Assembly (NCBI GenBank): GCA_008477525.1
Contig: SPDT01000008.1
Location: 372,001-436,000 of the forward strand
Length of the DNA stretch: 64,000 bases
Direction: 5' to 3'
From: Hypomyces perniciosus
Lineage: Eukaryota; Ascomycota; Sordariomycetes; Hypocreales; Hypocreaceae
The translations under genes and the position numbers were made by a program. The notes under the pieces were generated by a model. The model was not told the origin of the DNA. It searched no databases and saw only the letters and a program-made list of their open reading frames with translations. How positions within the stretch are numbered: the first letter of the stretch is position 1; every line of letters begins with the position of its first letter. Shown piece after piece: positions 22,301-34,369 of this stretch.

Positions 22301-24870
22301 TAAAGTAATAACTATATAATAATTTAAGCCTATATTTAAGTTTTTTATAATAGTTATTAATATAAAGCAGTTAATAAAACTAAAATTGATATCTTTTCTA
22401 AAATCTTATATAAAGGCATTTATAAAAGTAAAGGTTAAGTTATATTTATCTGCCTATATAATTAATTTATTGCCTGCAGTATTTAAAATTTAGCTTAATT
22501 ATTATATTTAATATAATATATTAAAATCTTTATAATAATTAAATTTAAAAAGGGTTAACTTTACCTTTTAAAGGTTTTTATTATAATATTAAAAAAAGCT
22601 TCATAATAAATATTAATAATAATATAGCTATAAACTTTTATTTAATAAATATAATCACTTTTTAATTTTAAAAATAAAAATTTTTAATATAATAAATTTA
22701 GTAATTTTTTAATATAAATAAAAATAAAAAGTTTAATTTCTTTTTAATTATTAAATAGGTTAAATACTTAAAAGGTAAAGTAAAATCTTATTTATCTTTT
22801 AAATAATATAAAATTCCAGTAAATCTATAGCTTTTAAATAAATATAATATTAAAGCTGTTTTTTTAAGCTAGTAAAAGGGCTATATTATAATATTATCTT
22901 TATTTTTTTATATTAGCTTAAAAGACTTTTAAGTTAAAGTTTTTTTAATAGTTTTAATAAAGTTTATTATTTATAAATTAAACTTATAAGGTTTATTTCC
23001 TTTAAAGGATTCTTGTAAAGTATTATTTATAAAATTATTAAAATTAATAACTTTTATTATAAAATAAATTAATAAATTTTCTTTTAATAAACTATTAAAG
23101 ATATTTATTAAGTCGATCTTATTTTCAAAAGGCTTTATTATGAAGGTAAAAGGTATTATCCTATTTAAAAAGAGGGGTCTTTAAATTTAAGCTTTAAAAG
23201 TAAAAGTAATAAAGGATCTAGTTAAAGCAGTTTAAAGAGCTTTTCCTTTAAATGTATTAAATTTAGGCTTAAAAGTAAAAGGGGTAGGGTTTTTTTTTTA
23301 AATTTTTAAATTTTAAGTTTTTTAATACTTTTAAATTATTTTTTAATAATATATATTTTTACACATTTTTAAAAGTTAAATATATATAATAATTTAAAGT
23401 ATTAAATTAATAAAGTTTAAAGCAGTTAATATATTAAATAAAGTTATTATAATCTTTATTTTTATTAATATATTAAAAAGTAAATGTACTATACTTTTTA
23501 TATTATATAGTTTTAATATATCTTCAAAAGTTATAAAAGCTAAAGTATTTATTATATTAAATTACTTATACCTTTTAAATTTAAAGCTTTATTAAAGTTA
23601 AATAATTAAAGAGTTTAAAGTTTATTTTAATTTCTTTTTTAAAAAAAATAAAATACTAATAAATATTAATAGTTTTATTAAAAAGGGCCTTTTAATAAAA
23701 GATTAAAGGGTTTTTAAATTTAATATTCCTTTAAGCTTTAATTAAAATTAATATATTAATAAAAAAATATTTAAAATATTAATATAATATTTAAAAATAC
23801 TTTATATAAAAAATCTCTTTTATATATATACTTCTTTAATCTTTAAACTGTTAGCTTTTATAGTTAAGTTTAAAGTAAAGATTTTTTATTTAATTTCTTT
23901 ATTATTAAGTTTTTTAAAAGTTATATTTTATTTAATTAAATTATTTTTTATAATAAAAGCTAGCCTTTTATTATTTTATAAAGTAAATTTATTTTCTTTT
24001 TTTATGAAAAGATTTTTATTTATACTTTTAGCTATAATTATAGTTTATATAATTTATTTTAAGCTATTAATTATTAATAAAGCATTTAAGTTAATTTAAA
24101 TTAAAAAGTAAAGTTTAGTTTATTATTATTTATTATTTTAACAAATTTTTTTATTAATTAGCTATATAGTTATTAATTAAATTAAAAAAAGATTCCTATT
24201 TAATTTTTTAAAGTTTATAAACGCTTTTAAAAAAAAAGGCCTTTAAAAGTATTAATAAATACTTTATTTATTATAAAGCAGCTAAAAGATAATATTTTCT
24301 TTAATATTTAATTAAATAGTTATTAATAGCTTAAACTATTAAAAATAAAACTTTTTATTTAACTTTTTAAATTATATTAATTTCTTTAATTTATATAAAG
24401 ATTTTATAAACTATAGTAAATTATTTATTATTATTAAAAATAAATACTTTTATTAGCCTATTTTAAAAAAAGGAAAAAAGGCTTTTTTAAATCCTTTTTA
24501 AAAAAAGAAAAATATTAAATTTTATATTAAAGCTAAAATTAAATTTAAAGATATTAATTTTAATGCATTTATTATTAATATAATATTTTTTAAGTATAAG
24601 CGGGAAGACTATAGTCCTTCTTTATTCTAAAAGTAAAAAAATGCCCTTTTTCTTGAGTCACTAGATTACTGCCTGCCTGGCAGCGGTAAGGTTTAGTTAT
24701 CCTTAGTTTGCTTAAAGTTTAATAGTATTTGCTATCTTTCTTTAAATGCCTAAAAAGGGTAAGGGAGCGTTATTGAGCTTGTTTTTCTTAATAGCTAGTT
24801 AAGAGGTTGTGAATTTTAGTAAATAGGCACCTAAAAGGTGGGGTACCTGTAAGTGTAGGAGGGAAGCTTG
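19302..24870 (-). mobile_element. LINE (non-LTR retrotransposon), RIP-decayed
   Basis: The insertion is bounded by a perfect 13-base target duplication, CCCCTTTTTATAG (19289-19301 and 24871-24883). On the minus strand, about 20,300 down to 19,700, a stop-ridden frame reads as a LINE RNase H domain: GKNIG.GVVIYYK, then IEVYNIKV.AALKAIK (E/V at the second active-site block), FFLDNL and KDIIGNK.AN (the GH..GNE.AD block). This layout, RNase H near the 3' end, fits Tad1/I-type fungal LINEs. The 5' end (about 24,600-24,870) keeps normal composition; the remaining 5.3 kb is extremely A+T-rich. ORF1 and endonuclease are not readable. Confidence 0.85.
19700..20310 (-). pseudogene. LINE RNase H region, decayed
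   Basis: Best-preserved coding remnant of the LINE. It shows the conserved aspartate of the third active-site block in FFLDNL, and the final KDIIGNK.AN block. Stops are frequent and nearly all explainable as CAA/CAG/TGG changed by transitions. Confidence 0.7.
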
Positions 24871-24883
24871 CCCCTTTTTATAG

Positions 24884-25280
24884 ACTAGTCCCTACAATTG
24901 GAGATCGAGAGTTCTGTTTGCTTACAGTAGATGGCATGAGACTCAAGAACATCCACTTAAAGTTCTATGGGCCGTATAAATTCGCAGGTGACCAAATCGA
25001 CAAGACAATGTCGTGGTGTCTCGGCTACATCTCTGGCACAGTTTGAAGAGATTCGGGACATTATGCCATACAGTCGGAGTAATAGTGGGGCCAGGAAATA
25101 TGTTATAGAGTAGATAGAGAGGAAACCTGTTATTCAATGCAATTACAGTGTGTTATTGATAGCTAGCTATTAGCTTATATTGAGTGTTGTATGATTTAAT
25201 TATTAAGCTGAGTATTGGGGGTGCACATGCTATATCTGTGCCAACAGCATTACCTCTTTCAAATAAAATTTTGGCATTTT
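24884..25280. repeat. Diverged repeat, right copy
   Basis: Partner of 18,944-19,288, with near-normal base composition. The similarity is strongest over the first 130 bases (ACAATTGGAGATCGAG, AAATTCGCAGGTGACC) and again at GCTATATCTGTGCCA near 25,230. This copy is some 50-100 bases longer in the middle. No frame here is convincing as a gene. Confidence 0.55.
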
Positions 25281-26507
25281 CTGAAGATCGAAGTCCCAGT
25301 ATTGACCCGAGCCTAGGCTCACCCAAGTTAATCTGCCATGTACTTGAACATACGCAGGACTTCCAACCGTTTTCTCTCCCATGCTGTTTTTATAGGGGGG
25401 AAACTGCTGGAACCTTCGATCTGAGATTGTAAGAGGCAGACATAATTTTGCAGTGGATCAAGTATCGACGCTGTAGAGTTTCAGGGCCCGGCATCTCCAA
25501 AAGGGTATTAGCTCTGCCACTTTGTTTCTATACAACGTCTGGAGTCAGACGATGAGGACGGTCTAGTTAATAAATATTTCCGGGACAAGGCAAATTTCCG
25601 GCCCCTAGATATGCCGATCTGTGACGGTTATCCAGTCACTCGAATGGTAATGGAAAAAACTGCTGAAAGGGCTACGACGTCGCACCATTTCCGTACCTAG
25701 GATCGGGTGCAATGTGATACTGGATAGCTGACACCAATCTTGACGTCATATTCCTGGAATACAGGCTCCTCCAGATGAAAGGAGTTGGTGTGTACTTCGT
25801 ATGGTTCGTATAATGAGGGGAACAGAGAATGCCAATTCTCACACACCACTTTTGGCTGTCACAATCTGCCTGAAATAACTCCAGGCACCGCACTACTTCA
25901 ACTCGCTTATCGAAGAGCCTATCAGCTCATCCGAGATCTTTCAGGTGCTGTGGAGTCTCTACCAATAACAGTCTAAATCGCCGCAGCAGCCAATGGCATC
26001 AACTGTGTTGCGCTCGAAGTAGGTTGCAGAACCGCGCTCTTGACGACCACCTGGGGGGTTTCCGACTACCTGATCAAGCAAGCCTCACAGACTATTGAAT
26101 CAATTTATACTGGCTAGTGGCCGTGTTGACATGTTAATGTTTGCTACGCCACGGGGGCCGAACCCTTGAACTGCAGTGAGCATGTCCGAGGCACCGGCTG
26201 AGATGTCAGGGTATAGTAAAGGAATCCATCCAAGTAGGCATTTAAGTATTATTAACTCAATATCAGGCTATTGGAGCTCTTGAATTTTGAGATATCCTCA
26301 TTAATAACTCGGCTCTGAATCTAGAGGTAGAGATTCAAAGTAGAGAGTAGGAATTAAGGCAGTATTGGTCACCACGTTCCCTCCACCTATGCAACCCTTC
26401 TCCTCTACAAAGTACAGGGTATCCATGACTTGAAACAAAATCCATCTAATGCATACATCGTGAGCTGGAATGCAGCCAAGCCCAACTGGCAACAGCCCTT
26501 TGCATAT
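25281..26507. other. Non-coding stretch downstream of the transporter
   Basis: Near-normal base composition, short frames on both strands without recognisable domains. It contains the 3' flank of the sugar transporter. Nothing else seen. Confidence 0.4.
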
Positions 26508-28215
26508 TTAAGCCGCGCCGGCGGAAACAGCACCCTCCAACCTATAACCCTTGAACTGTCGGGCAGGAACTTTCTTGTCGAAGAGGAGATCCAGCTCCTC
26601 GTATGTACGGCCCATGGTCTCGGGTACTCGGAAGTAAGCCCAGATCAGGCAGATGAAAGCAAGGCCGCCAAAGAAGAAGCCCAGCTTGCCCTGCAAGTTG
26701 GCCTGCTGCGGGTTGATCATGTAGGGAATGGCAACAGTCATGATAATTCCCAGAATTCCTTGAGCGGCGGTAGCGGCGGCGATAGTCTTGGAGCGGACCC
26801 GGGTGGCAGAGCACTCGCCGAGAAGGACGAAGCATACAGGACCGATGGAAATATCGTAGAAAAAGTTCCAGACAAGCATGAGAGCTGACTCGGCCCAAAT
26901 AGCGCTAGGGGGCCGGCCGGGAATACAGTCGAGGATGCCAATAATAAGCTGAAGGAGCACAAGCATAGCTAAGCCCCAATTGAAAAGGGTGCGACGACCA
27001 AATTTGATCATAAGACCCCAAGAAAAGAGGGTACCAACGAAACCAACAGCTGTGGGGATTTAATTAGTTAGGGGATTCATGTCAAGGGGGGAAAGGATAT
27101 GATGGCTTACCCAGGAAGCCCACAGACATGTTGAAGGCCTGTTCAGTCGGGAGACCAGCTTGTTGGAAGAAGTAGGTGCCGTAGTTGATGAGGTAGATGC
27201 CGCTGAGCACCTGAGTGCAGTAGACGCCCATGGAGATTTCGGTACGGCGCCAGTTATCGCCCTTGAAGCAGTCGAGATAAGTGCTACCCGCCTCAAGTTC
27301 GAGCTCCAGGCGATCTGTTTCGACAATGAAAGCCAAACTGGCAGCGACGTTGACCTTCGGTGACGCCAGCCTCCGGAGTGATTTTTCGGCATCCTCCAGA
27401 CGGTTCTTGCGAACCAGCCACCAGGGGCTCTCCGGGATGAAGGCCAGACCGGGGATGAGGACAATAACCCAGACCCACTGCAGGCAAAAGGGGATCTTGT
27501 AGGCCCAGTGGTTGTCAAGCTTCGATGTGCCATTCGTGACGCCGTTGCCCAATAGCTGGCCTATCACGAAGCAGAGGTTGACAAAGGAGGTGAGATGACC
27601 ACGCAAGGCTGTAGGACAGACCTCTGAGGCGTAGGCGGGAGCAATAACGACGAACATGCCCAGCACAAGACCCGCAATCAACTCACCGGCGAGAAGAACG
27701 CTGAGGCTGGCGGAGAAAAATTGGATAAAAACGGTGGCGGCAGTGAAGACGACGCAGGCAGCAAAAGTGATCTTGCGACCGAAGTAGTCCATGGGATAAG
27801 CGGCAAAGAGGGCACCAACAACCTGGCCGACAGGGTTGCCCATGGAAAGACCTGACTGCCACGCGGCATCGATGATATACTGCAGACGGCTGATGAGCTT
27901 CCTAATTCAACTGACACGGTGTTTGGGATCAAAGATACTCACGTCACCCTCGTACAGGTACCCAAAGTCGCGTGCGAATTGCGGCGTCGAGTACAGATTA
28001 CCGATAAGCTGAGGATCAAAGGCGAGCATAATAACACCAATGGACACAAAGGCCGACCAGCCGATGGCCTTGGGGTAGAGCTTCAGGGCTTCGGAGAAAG
28101 TGAGCTCGTGTTCAGCGCGGATAGCCTCGATGGCATCGGCGACCACGCCTTCGGATTTCTTGACATCGTGGAACGACCGGTTGGTGTCCTCACGCTTGAG
28201 ATCGGCGTCAGCCAT
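26508..28215 (-). CDS. MFS sugar transporter, alpha-glucoside type
   Basis: Plasma-membrane sugar:proton symporter of the major facilitator superfamily. Three exons, 27943-28215, 27879-27111 and 27049-26508 (minus), with introns of 63 and 61 bases (GTGAGT..CAG and GTAAGC..CAG), give 527 residues, normal for the family. Seen in order: a polar N-terminal tail; DYFGRK in the first intracellular loop; PESPWWLVRKNR at the start of the central loop; KFGRR in the second half; and PETMGRTYEELDLLF after the last membrane segment. These match the sugar-transporter signatures. The context EGDYIIDAAWQSG at the first junction and the FDPQLIGNLYSTPQF first helix are closest to the maltose/alpha-glucoside permeases; substrate is inferred. 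The start ATG (28213-28215) is the first in frame. The promoter lies in the gene-poor region to the right. Confidence 0.9.
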
Positions 28216-31182
28216 GGTGATGGTGAGCTCTCTTGGTCGTCCTCTCCGTGCTGCTTCTTGTCATGAGCGAGAACTCCACAGATGGATTGGAAGGGCGAGA
28301 GAGACTCCAGGCGCTTGAGGAGAGAAGGGTAGTAGGCCGTTCGAGTGAGACCGAGCCGCGGATATATTGCTGGAGTTATATATACGCGGACAAGGTGGAG
28401 GCGATGCTGCTAGACAGTAGTAGTAGTAGTACCTAGTATTGTTACTCCATGAGTCCAGTAGCAATGGTCGATAAGCTGCCTGGAGAGAACCAGGGGTCCC
28501 ACACGAACAGCATCCCGATTCAAGGTCGTCGCCTCCACTTACATCGTTACGGCCCTAGGTTTTGGCAGCCGAAGCACACCTCACAGGCCGCGCCACTATG
28601 GTTGTTCCACCTATCGGCACCGCTCGTATCGGCGAGGTTTCCGGGGCAGCGCTGAAGGGAGCCTTATCTGAACGACAGATGGCAACACAGCTTTGTTGGA
28701 CGAATTCGGAGTCCAGCAGCGATTGGAGGAGCCAGGCAAGACGGATGCCACACACACGACTGAGGCCAGGGAACTGTGGGGGTGGAGAAGCGATACATGG
28801 CCAAGGCGCTGGGGCTTTCTTGGAAGGTTTGTGGAGGTTTCCCTGTTGATCAAATGGTTCTTGTCTGATTTGTGAGGTGGTGGAGAGACCTGGAGAAGAA
28901 GGATGCGTGGCGTTCGGGAAAATACATACTACTACGATGTACATACAGAGGTATAGTAGGCGGGGGAAGGTCTTCAGTTAGGGCGAAACCTTGCCTGTCT
29001 CAGGCATATGCTGGAGAGCCAGTGTACCCAGTAACCGCCGACAACCACCAGACTACAGGGCACTACCGCTAGCGCTGATAGGGGAAGCGTGCGCTAATTG
29101 GGGGTCCGGTCCGCCAAGTTAACGTTGCATTGTCGGCAAGAATACGGAGTACAGGGCCATAACTCGCGAACAGCGATTAAATCCGACTTGCTGCTGGATC
29201 AAAAGATCCATATGAATTTCCTCGTATAGAGTGGGCTGATAAACTTGTTATATAAATATAAAGAGTAGTCATAGTAAAGATTAGTACGGAGTACTACTAC
29301 TACCACTGGCATTGTGTATTTATCCTTGATATTTTTCTGGTCATTTTCTAGATGCTGTTACGAGTACAAGTACTTCGTACGCGGGGGGCCTCTCCACAGA
29401 CCCTCCGAGGCATCTGACTGCCGGCGCGCATTTCCATGTTTGGCACATCCTTTAAAAGCTTCCATGAAACAACATCTTCAACACCTGTTCAAACGGGCCA
29501 AGCAATGATCAATTCAATACCCACCATCCAGACTATCAACGCCACCGTAAACCGACGGCGGCCTCTTAATACTATAATACTAGTACTAGCTGTGGAGAAT
29601 ACTACATAGGCATCCCATGATAAGTTCGGATTAGGTAGTACTACATGCAACCATTCCGGCCCGAGGTCTTGGAAACACATGGCATTTACCTAGTCTCCAC
29701 CAGCCGGGCTCCGATCCTGGAGTTGAAACGATTGGCTGTGAATTACTTGATGCACGAGGCCAAGTCTTTGACATTCTCGATACATATGTACGTCTCTCTA
29801 CGAGTACTGACCCCGTGCTGCACAAAGCCATGGAGCGAAATAAGTCAGCTAGTATAACCATATCAAACAATGCCTTCCGCTTTCCACCAGTATAGGGCTG
29901 GCCGGGCAGCTGAGTGTACACAGATACGAAGTACTGCTAGTCAGTCTTCTCATCGGCCAACACCAAATACTAGTACTAGTATCTACTCCGTGCCTGTAGG
30001 AAGTGAGTAAGTAACCATCCATACGGCTCCTCGGGGCCTCTGAAGCCATCCAGCCCTTGGTTTCATTCGCTTGCCCTTTATGAAGACTATTTGCTAGTGC
30101 CCATACGATACGTCCACCATCTTCTGCCCCGCTTTCAATGGCATTGTCGCGTTACGCTCTCCAAAAACCATGCATATGGTATCGACACGGCACGAAATCG
30201 CACTTGCATTCCCGAGTCCTACTCCGTATTCTGCCCCGTATTCTGCCCCGTATTCTGCCCCGTATTCCGCTCCGTATTCCGTATTCCTAACAAGTACCCC
30301 GTACTACTAGTAGTAGTACTAGTACGAGTAGTGGTAATCGTACTCAGCAGTGTGCACGGTCATTTCATGAGCCTTTCCAACTAATGTGCAGTTGAGCACC
30401 AAGTTCTCTTTCACGTCTGCTGTAGCTGCCCTCAGCGCATCTCCATCCCTTTTTTAAAAAGTCCATGCCTTCTCATCTTTGATGGGCCATTTGCTTTCCC
30501 GCGATCAACCTGTTGTCTTATCGGCCGAGACGAAATGGGCCGTATCTTCTCGGAACGCAATGCCCCACACAGAGCGCAGAGATAAGTGACATAAATGACT
30601 TTTCCTAATCAAGCATGCTCCATCTCAAAGATAAAGATTTCGTTCTACTATGAATCACTAGTCGATCCATCAATTGTCAACCCGAGAAGCTGGATACTGA
30701 CTGAATGCTACGTAGCGCAAGTTCTATGGTGCAGCAATATTGCGAAACCATCAGACATTTCCTCCCCCTTTTCTTTTAAAACCGAGCCATGAGGACCGCA
30801 TTCCATCTCACTAGTATCACCACCACCACATCCTATATGGGTACCTACTTTGCCCTGCCAATGCTTCACATAATGGCAGCCTCTTACTCACTTCAAATCC
30901 GTCACTGCTGGGCGGCGAGCTTTGTCTGAGCGCGATATGAAACCGCCAACAACAATTTCCCGTATGAATGAAGTCAGGAGTTGATGTTGATCCACAGTCA
31001 ACGCGACATGTCTAGATAATGGATTGAACTACAAGACTGCACTAACCGAGCGATATGAGAGTTCATCTCTACCTCAACCCCTAGGAACTCAAAGTACTAA
31101 AGGACGCATCTGTGGATATCATCGCCTCGTCCTTGCCCTCGTCCTCACCCTCACATGAGGTGGTTTGGGAGCTGTCCCTATC
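28216..31182. other. Gene-poor stretch, about 3 kb
   Basis: Near-normal base composition; many short frames but none with a domain or a credible exon structure. It includes the upstream region of the transporter, a short tandem repeat at 30,220-30,286, and several copies of TACTCCGTA/TACGGAGTA (29143, 29285, 30220). A small unrecognised or non-coding RNA gene cannot be excluded. Confidence 0.4.
30220..30286. repeat. 12-base tandem repeat (CCGTATTCTGCC)n
   Basis: About three consecutive copies of the 12-mer CCGTATTCTGCC, followed by shorter degenerate units (CCGTATTCCGCT, CCGTATT). The unit is built on the same CCGTA core as the dispersed TACTCCGTA word. Confidence 0.8.
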
Positions 31183-31302
31183 ACATACGACCATATCCAT
31201 TGGAATATACGGGATCCCGTCCGCTCTCCCATAGTCAAGCCAATGAGAGGCAGATTAGTAGTTGGGTGGGTGACCACCAGCGAACACCGGCTGTTGTATG
31301 TT
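31183..31302 (+). rRNA. 5S rRNA, class A, copy 1
   Basis: A full 120-base 5S rRNA starting ACATACGACCAT and ending GTTGTATGTT. The loop CCCGTCCGCTC and the internal promoter region GATTAGTAGTTGGGTGGGTGA are intact, and a T-run follows as RNA polymerase III terminator. Helix I pairs ACATACGAC with GTTGTATGT. Helix II pairs CATTGG with CCAATG. 5S rRNA is part of the large ribosomal subunit; in filamentous ascomycetes its genes are not in the rDNA repeat. Confidence 0.93.
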
Positions 31303-31366
31303 TTTGCTTTTTTGCTCCTATATATATAGGTCTGCGGATATGATGTGAGTTAAGAGAGCAACTACC

Positions 31367-31486
31367 ACATACGACCATATCTATTGGAATATACGGGATC
31401 CCGTCCGCTCTCTCATAGTCAAGCCAATGAGAGGCAGATTAGTAGTCAGGTGGGTGACCACTGGCGAACACCGGCTGTTGTATGTT
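31367..31486 (+). rRNA. 5S rRNA, class A, copy 2
   Basis: A full 120-base copy, 184 bases after copy 1 and in the same direction. It differs at a few positions, including TATCTATTGG for TATCCATTGG (one helix II pair becomes U/G), TCTCTCAT for TCTCCCAT, and GTCAGGTGGGTGACCACTGGC for GTTGGGTGGGTGACCACCAGC, where both sides of the hairpin change together. A T-run terminator follows. Probably functional, though the two unpaired-looking changes make it slightly less certain than copy 1. Confidence 0.88.
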
Positions 31487-31563
31487 TTTTGCTATTTTTT
31501 AGTGTTTTCTATAGTCTGTGTTGGGGATTATGATAGGTTGGTTGACTGAAACCATCACCAAAC

Positions 31564-31602
31564 ACATACGACCATACGTAGTGGAAATTTTGGGGTCCCG
31601 TA
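31564..31602 (+). pseudogene. 5S rRNA fragment, class B, truncated after 39 bases
   Basis: Matches the first part of the class B gene at 35,842 (ACATACGACCATACGTAGTGGAAA..GGGGTCCCGT) and stops abruptly, followed by unrelated sequence. The 70 bases before it also match the bases before the intact class B gene, so this is the broken end of a duplicated 5S unit. Confidence 0.85.
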
Positions 31603-31900
31603 AAGCTCTTCACTTGCCTTGTGTTTAATGTCTTCCTTTTTTTGCATCCCAAGACTCTAAATTTAAATGTCATACAATCCGTTGTGGGGTAGTTCCGATA
31701 TTGGTAGTATACTTGTAACATAACTTTTATGCCTGGCCAAACTACGAGGTTTGCCTACCTACCTTTTACTATAAGGCTACAATAAATACTAACTAATAAA
31801 TTGCCTCTAGACTATATATATCATAAGCTTTGACATTAAAATATTTTATATTTCCTCTATTATATATAGGTCTTATAACTATACTCTAACAGGCATGATA
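31603..31900. other. Non-coding flank between 5S fragment and transposase relic
   Basis: Moderately A+T-rich sequence. It probably includes the 5' part of the pogo-type element, but I could not define a terminal inverted repeat. Confidence 0.3.
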
Positions 31901-31919
31901 AGTGAGTTGGCGATAGTAT

Positions 31920-33260
31920 ACCCAGCAATTCGCGGAATTTGACTGATCTAGTGGAATCGACCATTGTTCAATCAGTCATTGACCTGGATTCGCGATCATT
32001 TTCTCCCCGGCTTCGTACGTGGAAGATATGGCCAATCGACTGCTCGCAGCATCCAAGGTCACCAAGCGCTAGGCTTCCAACTTCATCAAGCGACAACAAG
32101 AGCTCCAGACGCATTTCTTTCGCAGACATGATTGTAAGAGAGCCCAATGCAAAGATACAGACATTATTAGAGACTGCTTAGCCCTTGTGCGGAACACAAC
32201 CGTGAAGTACGGTATCCAGGAGTCGGATATATATAACCTCGACGAGAGTAGCTTTGTGATGGTCGTTATCTAATCAGATATGATCGTCACGAGTGCAGAC
32301 AGGCGTTCAACGAAAAATTTGTCCAGCCTGGAAACTAGGAGTGGGTTAGAGTGATCCAGGGAATCAATTCCCAAGGCTGGACGGTCCCTCCGTTTATTAT
32401 TGTTTCGGGCAAATATCACCTGACCTGGCAGGAGAAACAGCCTTCTACCACAAGTCTGGGTGGTCGCCACGTCCGGTAACGGTTGGACTACGAACTAGAG
32501 AGGCCTGGAATAAATTCAGCATTTCGAAAAGCATACCAAACCCCGTACTTCGTACAACTGGCGGATATCGACTTCTTATCCTAGACGGCCATGAAAGTCA
32601 CCACTCGACAGACTTCAAGTTGTATTGCAAGGAGAAAAATATCGTTACTCTTTATATACCTCCTCATTCATCCCATATGCTCCAGTCTCTTGACGTTGGC
32701 TGCTTTGGCCTGCTCAAGCGAGCATATGGCCGACAAATTGAGAAGAAGATGAGGGCCGGTACAAGCTACATCACAAGGAAGATTTCTTCCCCGCGTTTTT
32801 CGCAGCATTCCAGGAGGCCATGACGGAAAGACCTTCCGGGGAGGTTTTCGGGGAACAGGGCTTGGTCCATTTGACCCTGAAGCTGTGACATCTCGGTTGG
32901 ATGTGAAGCCACGGACGCCAACACCTGTGGAGGGGGGGAGGGGGATACCTCAACCTTGGGTCTCTAAGATGCCCAACAACCTGATTGAGTCGTCTTCACA
33001 AGCTGATTTTACTAAAGGTCGAATTGCCGGGCATCAAAATAGTTCGCCAGCGTCAATTTATGATGCCCTCAACCAGTTTTCGAAAGGGGCGCGAGGAATT
33101 ATGCACAAGATAGCGTTACTGCAGTCGGAAGTCAAGATCCTGCCAGAGGAGAATGAGATACTCAGCCGGCGCCGTTGAGCTAAAAAGATAGGTCTGGGAC
33201 AAGGGGAGAGCATCACTCCAGCTGATGGACAGGATCAAGTGCTCCGTGTTTCATATAGCT
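31920..33260 (+). pseudogene. pogo/Fot-type DDE transposase relic
   Basis: Pieces of one transposase lie in successive but different frames. First comes an N-terminal DNA-binding part (31,939-32,200, with VIDLDSRSFSPRL and a CENP-B-like segment). Next is the DDE core, with NLDESSF near 32,235, LDGHESHHS near 32,580, and IPPHSSHMLQSLDVGCFGLL (32,650-32,710). Last is a C-terminal part (32,885-33,178, with RLDVKPRTPTP and KGARGIMHK). The three catalytic Asp positions survive, but several frameshifts and stops break the gene. Base composition is normal: decay here is by indels and point changes, not RIP. It lies between the two 5S clusters. Confidence 0.85.
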
Positions 33261-34369
33261 GCTAATATGACGTTTGGCGCTTGGTCAGAGTTTAAATCAG
33301 CCTCCTGATGATTATGACTGGTCATCCTGACAAGCTTTCCCCCATATAGGTGCAGTTGGTGGCGTCTATCAGTCACTTAACTACCGATGATACCGAGATC
33401 TGATACCGAGGAAGTGCTATGAATTACAGTCTCTCCCACATCTTCCAGATCAAAAGACCGAGAAACCCGACAGCAGCTGGGCCACATCCTAGTCAATGCG
33501 ATTCAAAGCTCTGCCTCTCACATGGCGCACACATACGCCGCTAAGGGAGCAGATTTCAATGTCGGCAGGAACTCGCGCGAAAGTTATGGAATGTCATCGA
33601 ATAGACGGTCATCGAGGCGGAGTTAGTAAATCTCAACTCTTTGTCTATTCTACCACTAAAGCAGAGCCTGCTTGTGGTTCGGTGCAACTTCAACCAGGAC
33701 TAACAACACAATTGGCAGGGTCAAGGCGTCTGACAGACATGCCGTGAAAGCTCTTGAACGCATCGACAATCGGCAACCGTTAACAATGCTAGAACAACCC
33801 ATATGGGCGATGCTACCATCTCATGCCTTTGAATGTACGAGATCAGCTGTCACTGAACCGAAAATAAAGGAATTATCCGTCATTGCAGATCAAACGCATG
33901 ACAGGATCCACATCCTGCTGAAAGATGCTCTTCTCCCGGGTCTACTAGACGTAGGGTAATAAGGTTCTAAAACTAGCGGCTCTTTAGAGATGCTTCTAGA
34001 CCGCTTCCTTATTAAACCTTAGTTTGGCCACAGGTTACAGAAATCTGCGAAAGCTACTACGAGGCAGAGATGGCCGAGAACTAAGAAGCCACTGGCGAGG
34101 CGGCAATCACGCTATAGCGGAATTTTAATATCAACTTGAAGAAGAGAAACGGTCTAGAATCCCGTCACAAGCGTACCCGTCTTGCTAACTGACACCATTA
34201 ACGTTCCCGTCCACATCTTATATAGACTCAGAAGATCGCTCTGACTTTGCTACTTCTTCATGTCTTCACACAGCTACCATTCCCTCGCCGGCCTCGTGTG
34301 TCTGAGGGCAACTCATCGTTCATACATTACATTACGCACAAAAAGTATCGCCTTGCAGCCTCGGAGGTC
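33261..34369. other. Non-coding stretch with degenerate short frames
   Basis: Short plus-strand frames (33,496-33,747 and 33,672-33,959) have no recognised domain and may be remnants of a second mobile element. The last part is the probable promoter and 5' untranslated region of the membrane-protein gene at 34,370. Frames upstream of 34,370 lack an ATG. Confidence 0.35.

Noticed and set aside
1..25000. An exotic A+T-rich replicon or organelle insertion
   Set aside because: The blocks contain decayed copia and LINE coding sequence and show transition-type decay on both strands, which RIP of nuclear transposons explains.
26430..26888. A 152-codon plus-strand frame over the transporter 3' exon
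   Set aside because: Antisense shadow of the last exon of the sugar transporter.
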